From Punctularia strigosozonata HHB-11173 SS5 (taxonomy: Eukaryota > Basidiomycota > Agaricomycetes > Corticiales > Punctulariaceae): a DNA stretch of 64,000 nucleotides. The position numbers and the translations under genes are program-made. The notes under the pieces were generated by a model that saw nothing but the letters and a program-made list of their open reading frames with translations, was not told the origin of the DNA and did no database searches. Where the stretch lies: positions 865,523-929,522 of the forward strand of contig NW_006767435.1 of the NCBI RefSeq assembly GCF_000264995.1, written 5' to 3'. Below, one piece after another: positions 47,901 to 59,455 of the stretch; within the stretch, counting starts at the first letter, position 1, and every line of letters starts with the position of its first letter.

Positions 47901-48094
47901 GGTGAGCCCCGAGAAGATTCCGGTTCTGCAAATGCTTCTTGAGGAGGCAGGCGCTCAGGGGTAGATTCCGCCTCGCCACCGACGACGGTATCTGAGAAGC
48001 GTCCTAGAAGAGAGGGCTGCCGACCGATGGTGCGAAACTGGAGATCTTGAACTTGAGGTAAAGGCACCGGAGGGATCACCGCCGGCGTCGACAT
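44975..48094 (-). CDS. 1039-aa protein with a long coiled coil and C-terminal RGG tail
   Basis: Single-exon frame. I use the ATG at 48094, because the frame upstream to 48145 opens with GTG. The N-terminal 230 residues are Ser/Pro-rich and disordered. Residues of roughly 240-500 form a highly charged Glu/Arg/Gln coiled coil (runs such as EEERRKKDEEARIKEQE). The middle is again disordered, and the end is RGGRGGRGRGARRGAGRG, an RGG box typical of RNA-binding proteins and a substrate type for PRMT1, also encoded in this window. A short motif L-x-x-R-L/F-S/G recurs: LLGRFSD, LLTRLSH, LLERLGP, LANRLGV, LGQRLSD, LAKRLS. I do not recognise the family. An RNA-granule or cytoskeletal scaffold is one reading; unproven. 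Confidence 0.75.
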   Translation of the reverse strand: MSTPAVIPPVPLPQVQDLQFRTIGRQPSLLGRFSDTVVGGEAESTPERLPPQEAFAEPESSRGSPLPPSSRPTLLQSLWMGANQSTGGLNDAAAVDEAPPRTPLSSGLFPRAHQDGFALSTSSNASLALALASAGPSSRRPNHTSAVPEVIGSSTNVVAAPRSLGHRQASGSSSDGGAHPHPAAGTPSGPVHLGTPAPPPLLPSSSDGARSPSSPPLHSSPEAAPPFAHFAQQVRGLAAEWDDVRAMHRTYGAAAEELRLRCGEAFRAMQRVQEQAALTVAQADTAFRRAERLEARREELVRALVDAEEERAREVARRRRDGQEAQVRAEREAEQLRLDREQEEEQKRRVEEEEQRRLEAENRRLDEEKRRLEEERLRAEEERRKKDEEARIKEQESQRREEEAKAKAKAPELQRFEAIRREAGLKIQALTLALQREVEERKRKKEARLREQRRREEEERRVKEEASIEQEAKLKAAEERRIDELKEREEVARREAQLNLRDEKSTRPSAAQCPSSQGTSSRAAPSAASSLERKSVSAPQFKGPPDIVKKEEPDTDDTLLHASAASPRASVLPQKTSRSPENIRQQAASQKPREQQKAVDIAHNRRSSESKYPTPPPAYTDLKTAPASSTIAAQRNIAAQRNDQALLTRLSHAPQSSAPVAAKHASASLLERLGPAKASAPVHTGPSTLRRASAVEGARQPDSEPPVAGTSTDSATRAKTKRTRHNDPPELDDPISRTNSSSCPDHAYVPLPQATAHNSTVPTAPTGAAPQHIPAREDSPTAPTSYGSWGLSSSPTPGPWFTSSYRDLRPPSSGAAAPPDAYTGPLTPPRADRPLPQPDPHSPPLNGRKRLLPHDDRAARPGPSYAGSGGPSNTNSKRLRSDTYRPGEEAYNDRSRVPDTYGYERRPAHDNYYPRSPSPDETRHRSYDAHHVPDGGRSRGAGHTAKPNVPYRTQTLAAQPTLANRLGVQNAADSTDDFDGPDAAGPAAATVPLGQRLSDEAPARGARGGRGGRGRGARRGAGRGASPKGGREPLAKRLS

Positions 48095-48493
48095 CAAAAA
48101 CAAGGTCGTTGAAGCGATAGATGTGGTCGGGAAAAGAGCTGCCACGCGTGAGTGTATGCGCCGCTACACGATGTGTAGCGAGTTACCGAAGCAAATCGCG
48201 ACGCCCCAGTATCTCAAAGGATGCCTCTTATATCTGGAATTCGATGGAGACAATGCGAGATCAGTGAGGCCAGTGTTGTGAGGGAACGAAAAACAAGGCA
48301 ACTGAGAGACGAGACAGACTGACACCTCACCGTCAAGCTGTTTTGATCTCTGAGTGTCTACTTTCGGGCCACTACAGGCCACTACAGACCTCCGCCGCTT
48401 TGATGTTACGTACCATAACCCAGAGAGAACACGGACTACCTCGTACAAAATGTCGTAAAGAAACAGTTGCTACAAGCCCTACTGATCCATTGA
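48095..48493. other. Intergenic region
   Basis: Upstream of the 1039-aa gene and downstream of the 1332-aa gene; no feature beyond a short tandem GGCCACTACA at 48366-48386. Confidence 0.5.
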
Positions 48494-51400
48494 TCAAGCC
48501 CCCCCAAAGCTCGACAGCGCCATGCACCCCAGCCACGCCATCTCGACCGCCGCCCGCCCTATAGGGTTCAGCGGCGGGATGTTGATCACGCCCGCATGCG
48601 GATACTCCGGCTCCTGGAACCCCTCCACCGGCGGCGGCGTCTGGTCGACCGTGTCGAGCGGGAGGCAGAGCCCGAGCTTGAGCAGGCCCTCGGGCACGAG
48701 GAACACGCCCTGATCGCGCCTCGTGCAGTACGCGATCACCTCCGCGATGCGCTCCTTCTCCGCCGGACGCGGCGGCGCGTTCGCGCGCGCCTCCGACAGC
48801 GCGCCCGTGACCGCGAGGCCCTCCGCCGGCAGACGGATGCCCGAGCTGCGCACGTCGTCGTACGAGACGATGCGCGCCGACGCGCGGAACGCCCGCCCGG
48901 CGCTGATGTTCTGGCTCATGCTCGAGCGCGAGCGCGAGCGCACGTGTTCGCCGCCGCCGCCGCCGCCGCCGCCAGCCGGCGGAGGCATCCGCGCGCGTTT
49001 CTTGCCGTCTTCGCCCGGTTTGTCCTCGAACATGGTGTAGTACACGAGCAGGTACAGCCGCTCGTCGACGGGGACGTGCACCGGCGGCTCGGCCGGCGCC
49101 TGCGCGTCGGTCTCGCCCGGCCAGAGCGGGAGGAGCATGTAGAGCGAGTCGTCGGGTATGCCTTCAAACACGTCCGCGTCGGTGCGACTCCCGCGCCGTG
49201 GTGCCGCTGCGTCGCGCGGCGTGCGCGACTTGGGTGGCTTGCTTGGAAGGAGGCCGACGTCCTTGAAGGATTCGTTGAGGTGGTGCAGCACGCGCTCGTG
49301 CTCCTCCACCTTCGTACGGGGCGCCATCGTCATCCACGGCGGGTCGTACTTGCCCTCGAGCGCCGCGCTCGCCGGCGGCGGCGGCGCCTGCACGCGCCCA
49401 GAGCTCCTACTCCCGCTCGGGCCGATGATCGCGCGTTTGAGACGCTGGCCGATGCTCGTCCCGTCTTCGTGCCGGCTGCTGCTCTCCGTGCGCGTGCGCA
49501 TATACTCGATCGTGCTCGAGTCGAGCGCGGTGAACGCCTCGGCGTGGCTCGTCTTGTGGTAATGGCGCCCTTCGAGATCATCGTCGTCATCGTCGAGATC
49601 GATCTCATCGCGCTCGCGCAGGGAACCTGCGTACGTCGACTGCTGGAACGACTGCTGCGAGGACGCGACGGAGGGTTGCGAGTATTCCATTGACGAGCTC
49701 TTCGAGCTGCTCGGCGCGGATGAGACGCTGATGGCCGGCGGCGAGTAGGCCGTCGTCGAGGACGAGCTTGAGGGCAACGGTGGAAGCTGGGCCGGGGGCG
49801 GCTGTGGGGTCATCGCCACTGGCGGCGGCGGCGGAGGCGGAGGCGGGGTTGTCGTCGCAGGCGGAGGCGTCGCCGCCTTCTTCATCGAGTACCTCCGCGC
49901 AAACTTCCACCCGCCCTCGCTCTCGCCCGTGCTCAATTTCTCCTTCTCCTTCTCCTTCTCCCGCTTCTCCCTCTCCCTCTCCTTCTTCTCCTTCTTCTCC
50001 CTCTCCTTTCTCTCCTTCCTCTCCCTCTTCTCGCGCTCCTTCCGCTCTCGCTCCTCCCTCTCCTTCCTCTGCCGACTCGTGCTCTTCCTCCTCCCCTCAA
50101 ACCCGTACCCATGCCCGCTCGCGCTGCTGCTCGTGCTCGTCCGGCCCACACCCCCTCCGCTCCCCGCGCTCGCCGTCTGCGCCCCCTCCGCCGGCGGCCG
50201 ATCCGCGAGCAACCCGTGCGAGTTGAGCTTGCTCGTCGTGCGCGTGCTCGTGTACTGCTGCTGCACCTTGCGCGGCGCGAGGAGGATGCTCGTGCTCGTG
50301 TTCATATGCACCCCGCGCCCGCCGGCGGAGGACCGGATGAGGTCGTACGCGCGGAACACGGAGAACGCGTTCGCGCGCGAGTGCTTGTGGACGATGATCG
50401 CCGGCCCGCCGCGGGTGTTGCCCTTCGAGTACGGGTCGGGGATGTGCCGGATGCTGAGCCGCTGCTGCGCGGGCTTGGTCGGGTCCACTGCTCCGTGCGC
50501 ATCTGATCAGCAAACAAGACAGGAACGCCGACGCACACACCAAACGTGATATCACGGATGACCAGGTCATCGGAAGAGACCCAGCAGTAATGAAAAACAA
50601 ATGAAAAACCAAACGCGCATTCGTGATCAGGAAACAGAACTCGAACCGGGGGAGGCACGAGCGCACTCACCCTTGAGCAGCAGCCGGTCGACCTTGAACC
50701 GGCCAACATACGCGCACCTCCAAATCTCCTGCGTCCCGACCGTCATCGTCATCCTCCCCTGGCTCCTCTGCACGCCCGTCACCCCTCCGGCGATACTCCC
50801 CGCCCGATGACTCGGTCCGAGCTCAACCCCCACCCCCGGATTCTGCCCCTCCGCTTTCTCGCGCGTAAACGCCCAATCGCGCTGGCCCTGCTTATACTCC
50901 GGATCGTGGTAGGTGACATGGCGCAGGAAGGTGTCGTCCACCGTCGCCGTCGACGGCCTGCGGTCGTCCCCGCCCCCACCCCCTCCCCACAACCCGCCGA
51001 ACGCGCCGAACCCACCAAACCCGCCCCCGCCCCCGCCGGCCCGATCGCCCGCGTAGATCGACGACGGCCTCCGCCCGGTGCTCACCCCGTCCAAGATATA
51101 GTTCATATCGAACCCGAAGCTCGCCTCGTCCGCCGCCGCCGCCGCCCCTTCCTGCGCCTCGCCCCCTTCTCCCGCCCCGCCTCCTCCTCCCCCTAGCGCG
51201 GTGCTCACACCCGCGCCCATGCCCGTCGTCCCCGTCGTCCCCGCGCCCACCTCCACCCGCCCCCACTGCGTCTCGCCCGCGGTCGCCCGCGCGAGGTTAT
51301 ACGCCCTCAAATCGTCGTCGAGCGAGCGCGACGGCCTCCTGAGCGTCGCGAGGCTCTCCCTCTCCCTCTGCGGATCCTGCCCCACGCCCGGCCCGCCCGT

Positions 51401-53214
51401 CCTCCCCGCCACACCCGCGACCGGCCCGGAGCCCATCGCGGACGTGTCCGTCGGGCTGACCGGTATATCGATCGGGATACTCCCCCTGCGCGCATAATAC
51501 GGCGGCGCCGACGCCGTCGACGGCGCGTAACCCTCCGGCGGAGCCTGCTGCGCGCCAAAGATGCCGCTGTTGAACGCGACGCCGACCTCGCCCACGAACG
51601 GCGCGCGCGAGCCGGCCGGCCTGCGCATCCCCCTTCCTCCTCCTCCTCCTCCTCCTCCTCCTCCTCCTCCTCCGAACGTGTTCACGCTCGCCGCGTCCGA
51701 GTCCGCAAACCTGCCCGTCTGGAACGCGCTGAGGTGCATCTCGACCTCGTCCATATCCGTATCGAGCTCGCCGTCCCCGTCCCCGTCCGAGCTCAAAAAC
51801 TCGTCGCTCGTGCTCTTGTTCTCGCTCTCCCGCGAGGACGACGTCGCGCGCCCCTTCCCCTTCCCCTTCCCCGCCCCCGTCCCCGTCCCCCTCCTGCGGC
51901 GCGACGCCTCCGACGACCCCCCGTCTTCTCCCTCCGAACCCTCTTCCTCTTCCTCTTCCTCTTCCTCGTCGTCCGACCCCGAGCGCTCGTCGTCCTCGCG
52001 ATGCGGGCTGTGCCGGCGGCGCGTGTGCGACGCGAGCGAGTAGCGCCGCATGGTGGACGTCACGGACGCGATCGACGCCCTCGGCGTGCGCTCCGCGCTG
52101 CTCCGCTTCGAGTGGCTGGGGTAGTGGTGGTGGGGCGGGAGCGTCGGCGACGAGCGGCTCCCGCCCTCCAGCGGACCGACGCGGTCGCGCTCCGTCTCGT
52201 TCTCCGCGTCGTACGGGTCGCCTCCTTCTCCTCCTCCATCGCCTCCCGCGGCGGCGGCACCGAAGGTGTACTTTGCGAGCCCGGAGTAGAGCTCGGTGGT
52301 GTCGGGGAGCATCATGGCGGAAGAGGAGGAGGAAGAGGAGTAGGAGGAATGGGAGTAGGGCGGCGCGTGAGCGTAGGAGGTGGAGGTGGCGGCGGGAGGG
52401 AAGCGGCCGAGGGGGAGCGAGGCGCGGCGGGAGGTGCGTGAGGAGCGGGAGGAGGTCGAGGCTGTCGAGGCGGTGGAGGGCCGTCTGGCGGCGAGCGTGG
52501 CTGCGGATGGCGAGGGCGGCGGTTGAAGCCCTTGGAGTGGCGATGGCGATGATCTGCGCATCGAAGAACGGGCGGTCAGTTACCCGAGATCAGAGAGACC
52601 AAAGCGCGGTTTAATAATGACGGAACGAAATGCGAGCCGGTGTTGGACGATAGGTGTTAACCGATGGGAAATAAAATAAAAAGTGGGATGGCCAGGTGAA
52701 GAGAAGGGTGGAAGGATGGCGCCAGGGCGTCCTGCTGTGTGGATCGGCGGGGCGGAGGTCGCGCGTCGGGAGCTGCGTGCCGTGGCGTACGCAGCTGTCC
52801 CCTGCCTCCCCCGCCGATGCAAGAGGAGGCGGCGATGAGTGGATCAAAGGACGCGCTGCCCTCGGTCCCGCGGCGGTGACAGATCCGCGTCCGAACGCCG
52901 CGAAGCGCGGGGCGCTTGGGAGGATGCCATAGCTGTCCTCGCCCGCCCTGTCATCCATTTTTGGGCGTTTCGTGCGGAAGACGCGAGATCGGAGACAGGG
53001 TGTGCCATTGCGAGGCACAGGTGGAAAGTTAGGGAGGAGGTGGCGGCAGCGAGGGTAGAAGAACGAGGGCGAGGACGGGGACGAGGATGAAGAGAGGCGT
53101 TACTCACGATGTCGACTGTGCGGGCCCGGTCGCAAGAGACTTGCGGCGGATGGGCAGGATGGGTTGGCCAAGCATGTGCGAGCGGTCTTTCGGCGGCGGG
53201 GGTTGCCCAGCCAT
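48494..53214 (-). CDS. 1332-aa low-complexity basidiomycete protein, function unknown
   Basis: Three exons on the minus strand (53214-53108, 52553-50671, 50502-48494) give 1332 aa with consistent phases. It begins MAGQPPPPKDRSHMLGQP. Ordered islands stand out from Ser/Gly/acidic filler: TFLRHVTYHDPEYKQGQRDW, IWRCAYVGRFKVDRLLLKDAHG (spanning intron 2), IVHKHSRANAFSVFRAYDL, and a C-terminal domain with DERLYLLVYYTMFED, YCTRRDQGVFLVPEGLLKLGL and VEMAWLGCMALSSFGGA. Between them are poly-Gly, poly-Pro, an acidic run and a KER-rich single helix. No known domain recognised. The first intron is 554 bp, ten times the local norm, and intron 2 is 168 bp. The island layout suggests a regulatory scaffold; that is inference. 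Confidence 0.72.
51632..51673. repeat. CTC microsatellite encoding poly-glycine
   Basis: Near-perfect (CTC)n in the plus strand inside exon 2 of the 1332-aa gene; gives a run of glycines on the minus strand and is likely length-variable between isolates. Confidence 0.8.
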
Positions 53215-56200
53215 GACGATCGCCCGGTCGTGTGCGCGATGATAATAATCGTCGTCGTCGGTCGGCGCAGCGGCGAGCAAAGCCTTTGTCACCGGCGGCG
53301 AGTGCAGATGGTAAGAGACAGAAAGGGCACGAGGGAGTATGTTGTGCCGTGTTAGGTTATGTCAGGCTATGTCTGCCTGCTTTGGTCGACCATGCCGGCG
53401 TTCGTGTCGCCTGCAGCTGATCTCGCTCGCCCCGGGACGCGGTGGCTGGTCTCCTTGTCGATAGTTTCGGATCCACGTGGCACCGCCGAATCGCCCCCAC
53501 GTGGCGCCCCCGCTGTGATCCTGATCCTGATCCCGGGTCGCCTTGTTCCCCAACGGGCCCAAGGTCGTTAACGTCCCCCTCCGAATTCTCGCTGCGACAC
53601 CGTGAAAAAAAGGCTGGGGGACGGCCCCTGCTTCAAGATTCCAACCTAAAGACGAAAAAGCCAACTATGTAACTGTGCTAAATCCGGGCCTTTTCCTGGA
53701 TATCGACGAGTCCCTGTTTTCCACCACCGCTTATCGCCCCGGTACGATGCTACCGGACAGGTCGACTACCGGATGATCGCGCCGTGTCGGCCACAATAGT
53801 ATATCTCATCCTTCACGTCCAAACCGCGTCCAAACCGCGTCAGCACTACGGTGATATGTAGTTCAGGTTCTATCCAAGCTTTTCTGCATCGCAGCAGGCC
53901 CTAGGCCTGTATGTACTTACCCCAAGCGGAGGGTCTTCCTCTCGCCGACGGCTGCTCTTTCGCGGTCCCTCGAACGCCGTCGGCTCAGGAAACATACATA
54001 AGTTCATATGTACGTACGTACGTACATAAAGGAAGTGCGCAACTAAAGAGCTAATAATACCGGCACCCCCCTCGGCACTCCCCTTCCTTCCTCAAGGTGT
54101 CAGAGCGCTCTCGTCTCGGCCGAGCGCACTTATCTGGAATCGTTTCGAACGACGCTGCGCAGTGCGCATCCGTTGTCCCCGCCCGGAGGAGCCGAGTTCC
54201 GAACAAGAGGAAGAACGCTCCCTGGTACTATGTAGTACATCACCTCGCAAGAGACCGAACCAAAAAAAAAACCATGACGCCGCCATTGACATTCTCGCGA
54301 GCGGCAAAGTAAGCAAGATAGGTGGCATCTCAGAAATCCAGTGAACATGATTGCCAATTTGTACCACCTTCGCCTTGAATTCGCAGCACCCAGTTCGACA
54401 GCGGAGCGCCGCTCACGGGCCAGGTGATGCCCGTTCACATCAAACCAGAAGAAACAAAGAACGCGGGACACGATGACGCAATGGGCTCGCGATAGCGGCC
54501 TGATTGCGCTCTCTAAGTAACTTACGACCTTCGCAATCGACGACGAGGATCTGGAGCAGCGGTGATAGGAAGCATTTTATCGAACCAAGACCTCTGACCC
54601 AACGCGTGCTTCCGACGACGACTATGACCGAGGACCCTGCTGGCCGACTTATCGACGGGGCCAACGACCCAACGGAGACTCGCTCTTCTCCTCGATCTCT
54701 TCAGTGCTCAACATTTCCCACCTCATGAAAAAAAAAAAACCCCTCGCCCCGCTGTCGTCCGCGCTCCGACATTACACCGCCTAATCGCACTGCAATCCAT
54801 TGCCTCATAGGCTCCTTTATCCCCTTCCGGCTCAAGATCGAACCGCGACCCCCCGCCCGATTCATACGCACCCCGGGCGCATCCAACCAGGGCGAGAGAG
54901 GTGCGGCTCGTGTTACTTTTCCCGCCCCGAACATCTTAACCCTTCCTCCACACCTCTCTTCTCTCTTCTCTCTTCTCTGATGTGACAGAAGAGTCCACTT
55001 CAGCCCCGTCCCGCCCATCCCGTCATGCCTTTCTTTTCATGACCCAACATCGCGCGCGCCATTTACGCTCACACCCCGGTTTGGCGCCTCTGTCTCGCCA
55101 AAAAAGCGGGGCGGGTTACTTACCCTCGATATACACGGAAAACGTTTTTTGGGGTGAAGTTCTACAAAAGGTCCCGACTGCCCATTCGTAAAATAAACAA
55201 ATAAATGCTATTAGGCTCTCCAGCTTTACCATATTTTTATTTTTTATTTTGGTCAGATTTGGGACATGGGGGCGCGCCGGTTGTGCTTTCGAGACCCGAT
55301 CCGATCACCGTGAATGGCGCCTCCGCTCGTACGTGATATACGTCCTTATATACACGCGGATGTCCTGCGTAGACTTGCTGATTTTCTTGCCGCAGCCGCT
55401 CACAGGTAACCCATACACCATGGCACTTGGTGGGTCCTTCCAGAAGACCGTGACCATCGGATCCTCCTGGACGCGCGGCCTCGCCATCCATGCCGTCACC
55501 TCAGGGCTAGGATAATATCGACCCTTTTCGAGAGAGAGAGAGAGAGCGTGCGTGAGGTTTGCGGTTGTGCGCCAACCCCTGGGGCAAAGGGGGCGTGGGA
55601 GGACCGTCGAGTGTCGAGCGTCGAGGCCAAAGAGGGGGGGGGAGGGGGAAGAGAGGGGAACGTCGACGTCTTCGTTGCCGGACAAGATTCCCCAAAGTCC
55701 CCGACGTCGGGTGTCTCCTCAAACGGGAACACGGGCGCGCGCCGGTATCCTTCGAAACGGTCCGTCTTGCGGCGTGTTATACTGGTGACGTTTGATTCAT
55801 CCCTGGACCTCCAATATATATAGACTGTAGACACGCTAATCGATGAGAACGAACCAAGAGCGCCGCCTTGCAACCCCGTAGTATATACTTATAGCGCTAT
55901 AACCGCGGTATCCACCTGTGACGTTCCTCATACAGCCTGTCATCCAGCTGCCTAGTCACTCCCACAAATAATCTAATCCACAAGGTGTGTCAGACCGAAT
56001 CGGGATACAGTGGGATCTTATGAGGGCTGCATTGCCATGTGTAATTATCCATGGACGTCAAAGCCTCATCGGGCTGGCCCAGATCCCGTGGCGACGCCGC
56101 AATGGATCTTCCCACTGGCGGGCTCAGCAACTCGAGAGCTTGACGGGAAGAACCGAACCGCGAAAGAACACGCCCGATCGAACCTTCGTTTGGGTTTCTG

Positions 56201-56997
56201 ACGAAGCCCAAGGCGGCTTGGGGTAAGGAGGAAGGAAGCCCACCTTGTGATGATCAAATAACGACAGTGTGCTGCACGGAGACGCATGCTTAGACCCACT
56301 GCCCGAGCACGGCAAAGAGGGCGTGATTGGTGGCGCCGCGGCCTCGAGATCCTGCGATCTGGGCGCACCACGCGCGGAGGCGTGTTTTTAATGAAGTGGG
56401 GGGGGCGGGGGGTGGAGTTCTAGACAAGACAAGACGAGAGAGAGAGAGAGACAAGGGCGGCGTACGTTTATGTCCACGGTGCGCGTTATTGTTGTTGTGC
56501 GCGGGTTACACACGTCCTGTCGGATGTCTACGGGCGCTTGTTGCAATCGCGTACGAATTTGCGCGTGCCCCCCCTACGCCCCCACTCGTCGTATCAAGTA
56601 ATGAACGCGCCGGTGATACCCGGCGTGGGTGCGTCCGATGTGGTCGTAGCGAGGCAGGCTCGTGGCTTCGGGAGGGACATCGCCCATCGCCCATCGTGCG
56701 CGGGGCATCGAGGCGGACACGTTCTACGCGAGAAGATGATGATATCGCGTCGGGACCGTGTGTGCGAGACGCGGCGAGCGCGGGCGGTGCCGTCACGTCG
56801 ACAGTCAGGTGCTGGTAATCGTCTGTAGATACCGCCGCTGCTCACCCGTAACATATAACTATGTGCGCCGCCAGAGATCGCGGCTAGACTAACACGCCTT
56901 CGTCGTATGTTTTTGTCGCCTTTGCCGGCTGGGGCTGATGCTGACCTAAGCACTCCGGCGGTATCGAGGTTCGCGAACACCGGCCATTCCCAGCGCG
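53215..56997. other. Long intergenic region
   Basis: 3.8 kb without a supported gene. It holds short repeats: an 11-base tandem around CCAAACCGCGT (about 53819-53840), a (GTAC)n run at 54009-54024, a GA run at 55529-55545 and another GA tract near 56438. It presumably contains the promoters of the two divergent flanking genes. Confidence 0.5.
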
Positions 56998-59455
56998 ATG
57001 GCAAAGAAGGGCGCCAAACTGAAGCAGAACCCGACCATCACCCCCTTCGTCCTCCCGCCGACGGACGACAATAGCTCCTTCCCCTCCTCCTCCAGCGCGT
57101 TCAGCCCGCTCTCCCCCGCCTCCCCGCGCTCGCCGTGGTCACCGGCGTCGACGACCGCCAGCCCCAGCACCTCCACCCCCACCCCCGGCTTCGCCGCGTT
57201 CGACATGGCCCCCAAGGCGGGCGCCTCGGACGCGCAGCCCGTGCTCGTGCTGCAGTCCACCGCGACGAGCTTGCTCGACGCCCAGCTCCTCGACGACTTC
57301 ACCAAGGGCGTCGTCTACGCGATCGAGACCGTCGGCCGCACCACCACCGTCTTCCGCACCGACCCCGCCAGTCTCAACCCGACCCCGAGCCATCGCGCCG
57401 CGAACGTGCACTGGCCCCGCCGCGCCCGCACGAGCGCCAAGGCCCGCGAGCTCGCGTCGGGCGTCAGGATCCAGATGGGCGGCGGACGCTGGCGCGAGGC
57501 GGAGGAGTTTCTCAAGTTTGGATCGATGTATACGTGAGTTGTGTCTCTCTCCCTCTCTCTTTCTCGTCCTTCTCGCTCTGGAACGGGGGAACTGCGCACA
57601 GGACGCCGATCTGATGTCGTTCCTCTGCTATTTCCGTATAGGACCCGCAAGTTCAATATGCCGCATCATCGGGACTCGCTCAAATGGAAGCGCACGGGCG
57701 ATGGATATACAGTACGTACTCAGAACTCCCTATCAAGCTCACCTTCGCAAGCTCATGATTTCCCGTCTATTCTTGCCCTTCTCTTTCTATTCATACCTGC
57801 CATCGACGACGATCCCCCGATGATGATGACGACGATGAAAACGCGCGCAGTGCACGACCGCCTCCGTCAAAGGCCCCGTCGCGATCCTCGACCCGTCCTC
57901 GATCTCCTCCCCGGCGCGCCTCCGCATCTGCGACACGCTCGTAAAAAAGAACGACGACCGGCCGCAGCTCGACTACGCCGGCGTCCCGCTCCTGCTGCTC
58001 GACCACCTCGTCCTCACCTCCATCCTCCTCGTCACCGACGCCGAAGAGTGGATGAACCTCTCCGCGCGCCCCGCCGACGACGTCTCCCTCTACGCCCGCT
58101 CCGAATCCGGCCGCTCCTCCGTGTACCACCCTCCCCGGCCCGGCACCTCGGGCGGCCCCGTCCCTCCGTTGCCCGGACTGCCCGCCGCGACGGTGCAGCA
58201 ATGGCGCCAGGGCGTGCACCCCGACGAGCCCGCGTCGCCGACGTCCATCCGTCCCGGCAGCCCCGCCATGTCCGGCTCCTCCGGCTCGAACACGAACACC
58301 GACTACCCCGTCACGCCCGCCTCCGCCGCCTCCTCCCAGTACTTCTCCTACCCGCAACAGCCACCGCCGCCCCCCAAAGCGCCCGCGCCCGCCGTCCCCC
58401 CCCTGCCGCCGCAGTTCCAGGCGTCGTCGCCCGTGCCCATGAGCGCCCGCACCGCCTCCTTCGGCGCGCGCACGCCGCCGTCGTCGTCGTCCGGCAGCTA
58501 CGCGCGGCGCGAGCTGCCCGCGCCGCCCCCGGGCCCGGCGCAGAACCGGAACCCGCACCCGCACCCGCACTGGCTCCAGCACTCGCACTCGCTGCAGTAC
58601 ACGTCCACATCCACCTCCTCCGCCTCGCGCCCCGGCACCGCCTCGCGCCAGTCCGCGCCGTACCCGAGCAGCGCCGTACCCCCGCACGCGCAGCAGCAGC
58701 AGCAGCAGCCCGCCTACCCGCCCGTGCCCTACTCGGCGGGCGTGGCGGCGCCCAACTACCCGCGCGGCTTCGAGCCCTCGTCCCCGTCGCCCTCGTCCCC
58801 GTCGCCCTCGCCCGCGCAGTACACGCATCCGTACGCCGCCGCCTCGCCCGGATCCTCCCGCCCCGACACGCCGCTCGACGCCGCCTCCGCGCTCCAGTCC
58901 GCGTCCGCGTCCTCCTCCTCCTCCGGCGCCCTCTCGCGCTCGCCGCCTCCCGCCGGCCCGTCCTACCCCCCGTCGCGCGCCTTCCCCCTCCCCGAGGCGC
59001 GCCCGCCGCCCACCGCCTCGCTCCCGCGCCCGCCGCCTCCTCCTCCTTCCCACCAGCTCCCGCAACCGCCCCAGCCCGCTCAGCCCCCGCCGCCGAACAA
59101 GCTCGCGGCCGAGTTCGAGCGCGCGGAGCGGTTCCGCGTCGCGCGGCGGGCGACGCGGATGATCGGTCCTTCCTCCTCCTCCTCCTCCTCCTCGGCGGGC
59201 CCAAGCGGGGAGACGGAGACGGAGACGGAGACGGTGGTGGGCGAGCTGGAGGCGCGGGTGAGGGGGGGTTTGTACCTGGACGAGGCGGGGGGGCGGGGGA
59301 ACAGGGAGACGATGTACGAGCTGCCGCCGCCGGCGTACGACGCGATCGACTTTTCGGCGCCGAGGGCGCCTGTGCCGCATGCGCCGCCTGTGCCTCCTGC
59401 CGCTGCTGCGCGGGATCGGGGGTATGGGGAGGGCGGGGGCGAGGCGGCGTCGTGA
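56998..59455 (+). CDS. DUF6593-like protein with a long proline-rich tail
   Basis: Three exons (56998-57533, 57642-57711, 57851-59455) give 736 aa. Residues about 165-290 hold the ordered part: FGSMYTTRKFNMPHHRDSLKWKRTGDGYT, then VKGPVAILDPS, RLRICDTLVKK and LLLLDHLVLTSILLVTDAEEWM. A K-W-K strand, a short beta meander and a final hydrophobic L-D-x-x-V-L-T-x-x-L/V segment are the pattern I associate with DUF6593 domains, abundant in agaricomycetes and of unknown function. From about residue 300 the protein is disordered, rich in Pro/Ser/Ala/Gln with a poly-Gln of five, and ends in PPPAYDAIDF, a PPAY-type motif that could bind Rsp5-like WW domains. No TM or signal peptide. The ATG begins a 3' exon-free stretch with good codon use. 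Confidence 0.7.

Noticed and set aside
46559-47979. Frames of 340-435 codons in three other frames over the coiled-coil region
   Set aside because: Shadows of the Glu/Arg-rich coding strand; no start context, domain or splicing.
53215-56997. Numerous short frames suggesting small genes
   Set aside because: None shows splicing, domain, codon bias or a paired promoter; left as intergenic.
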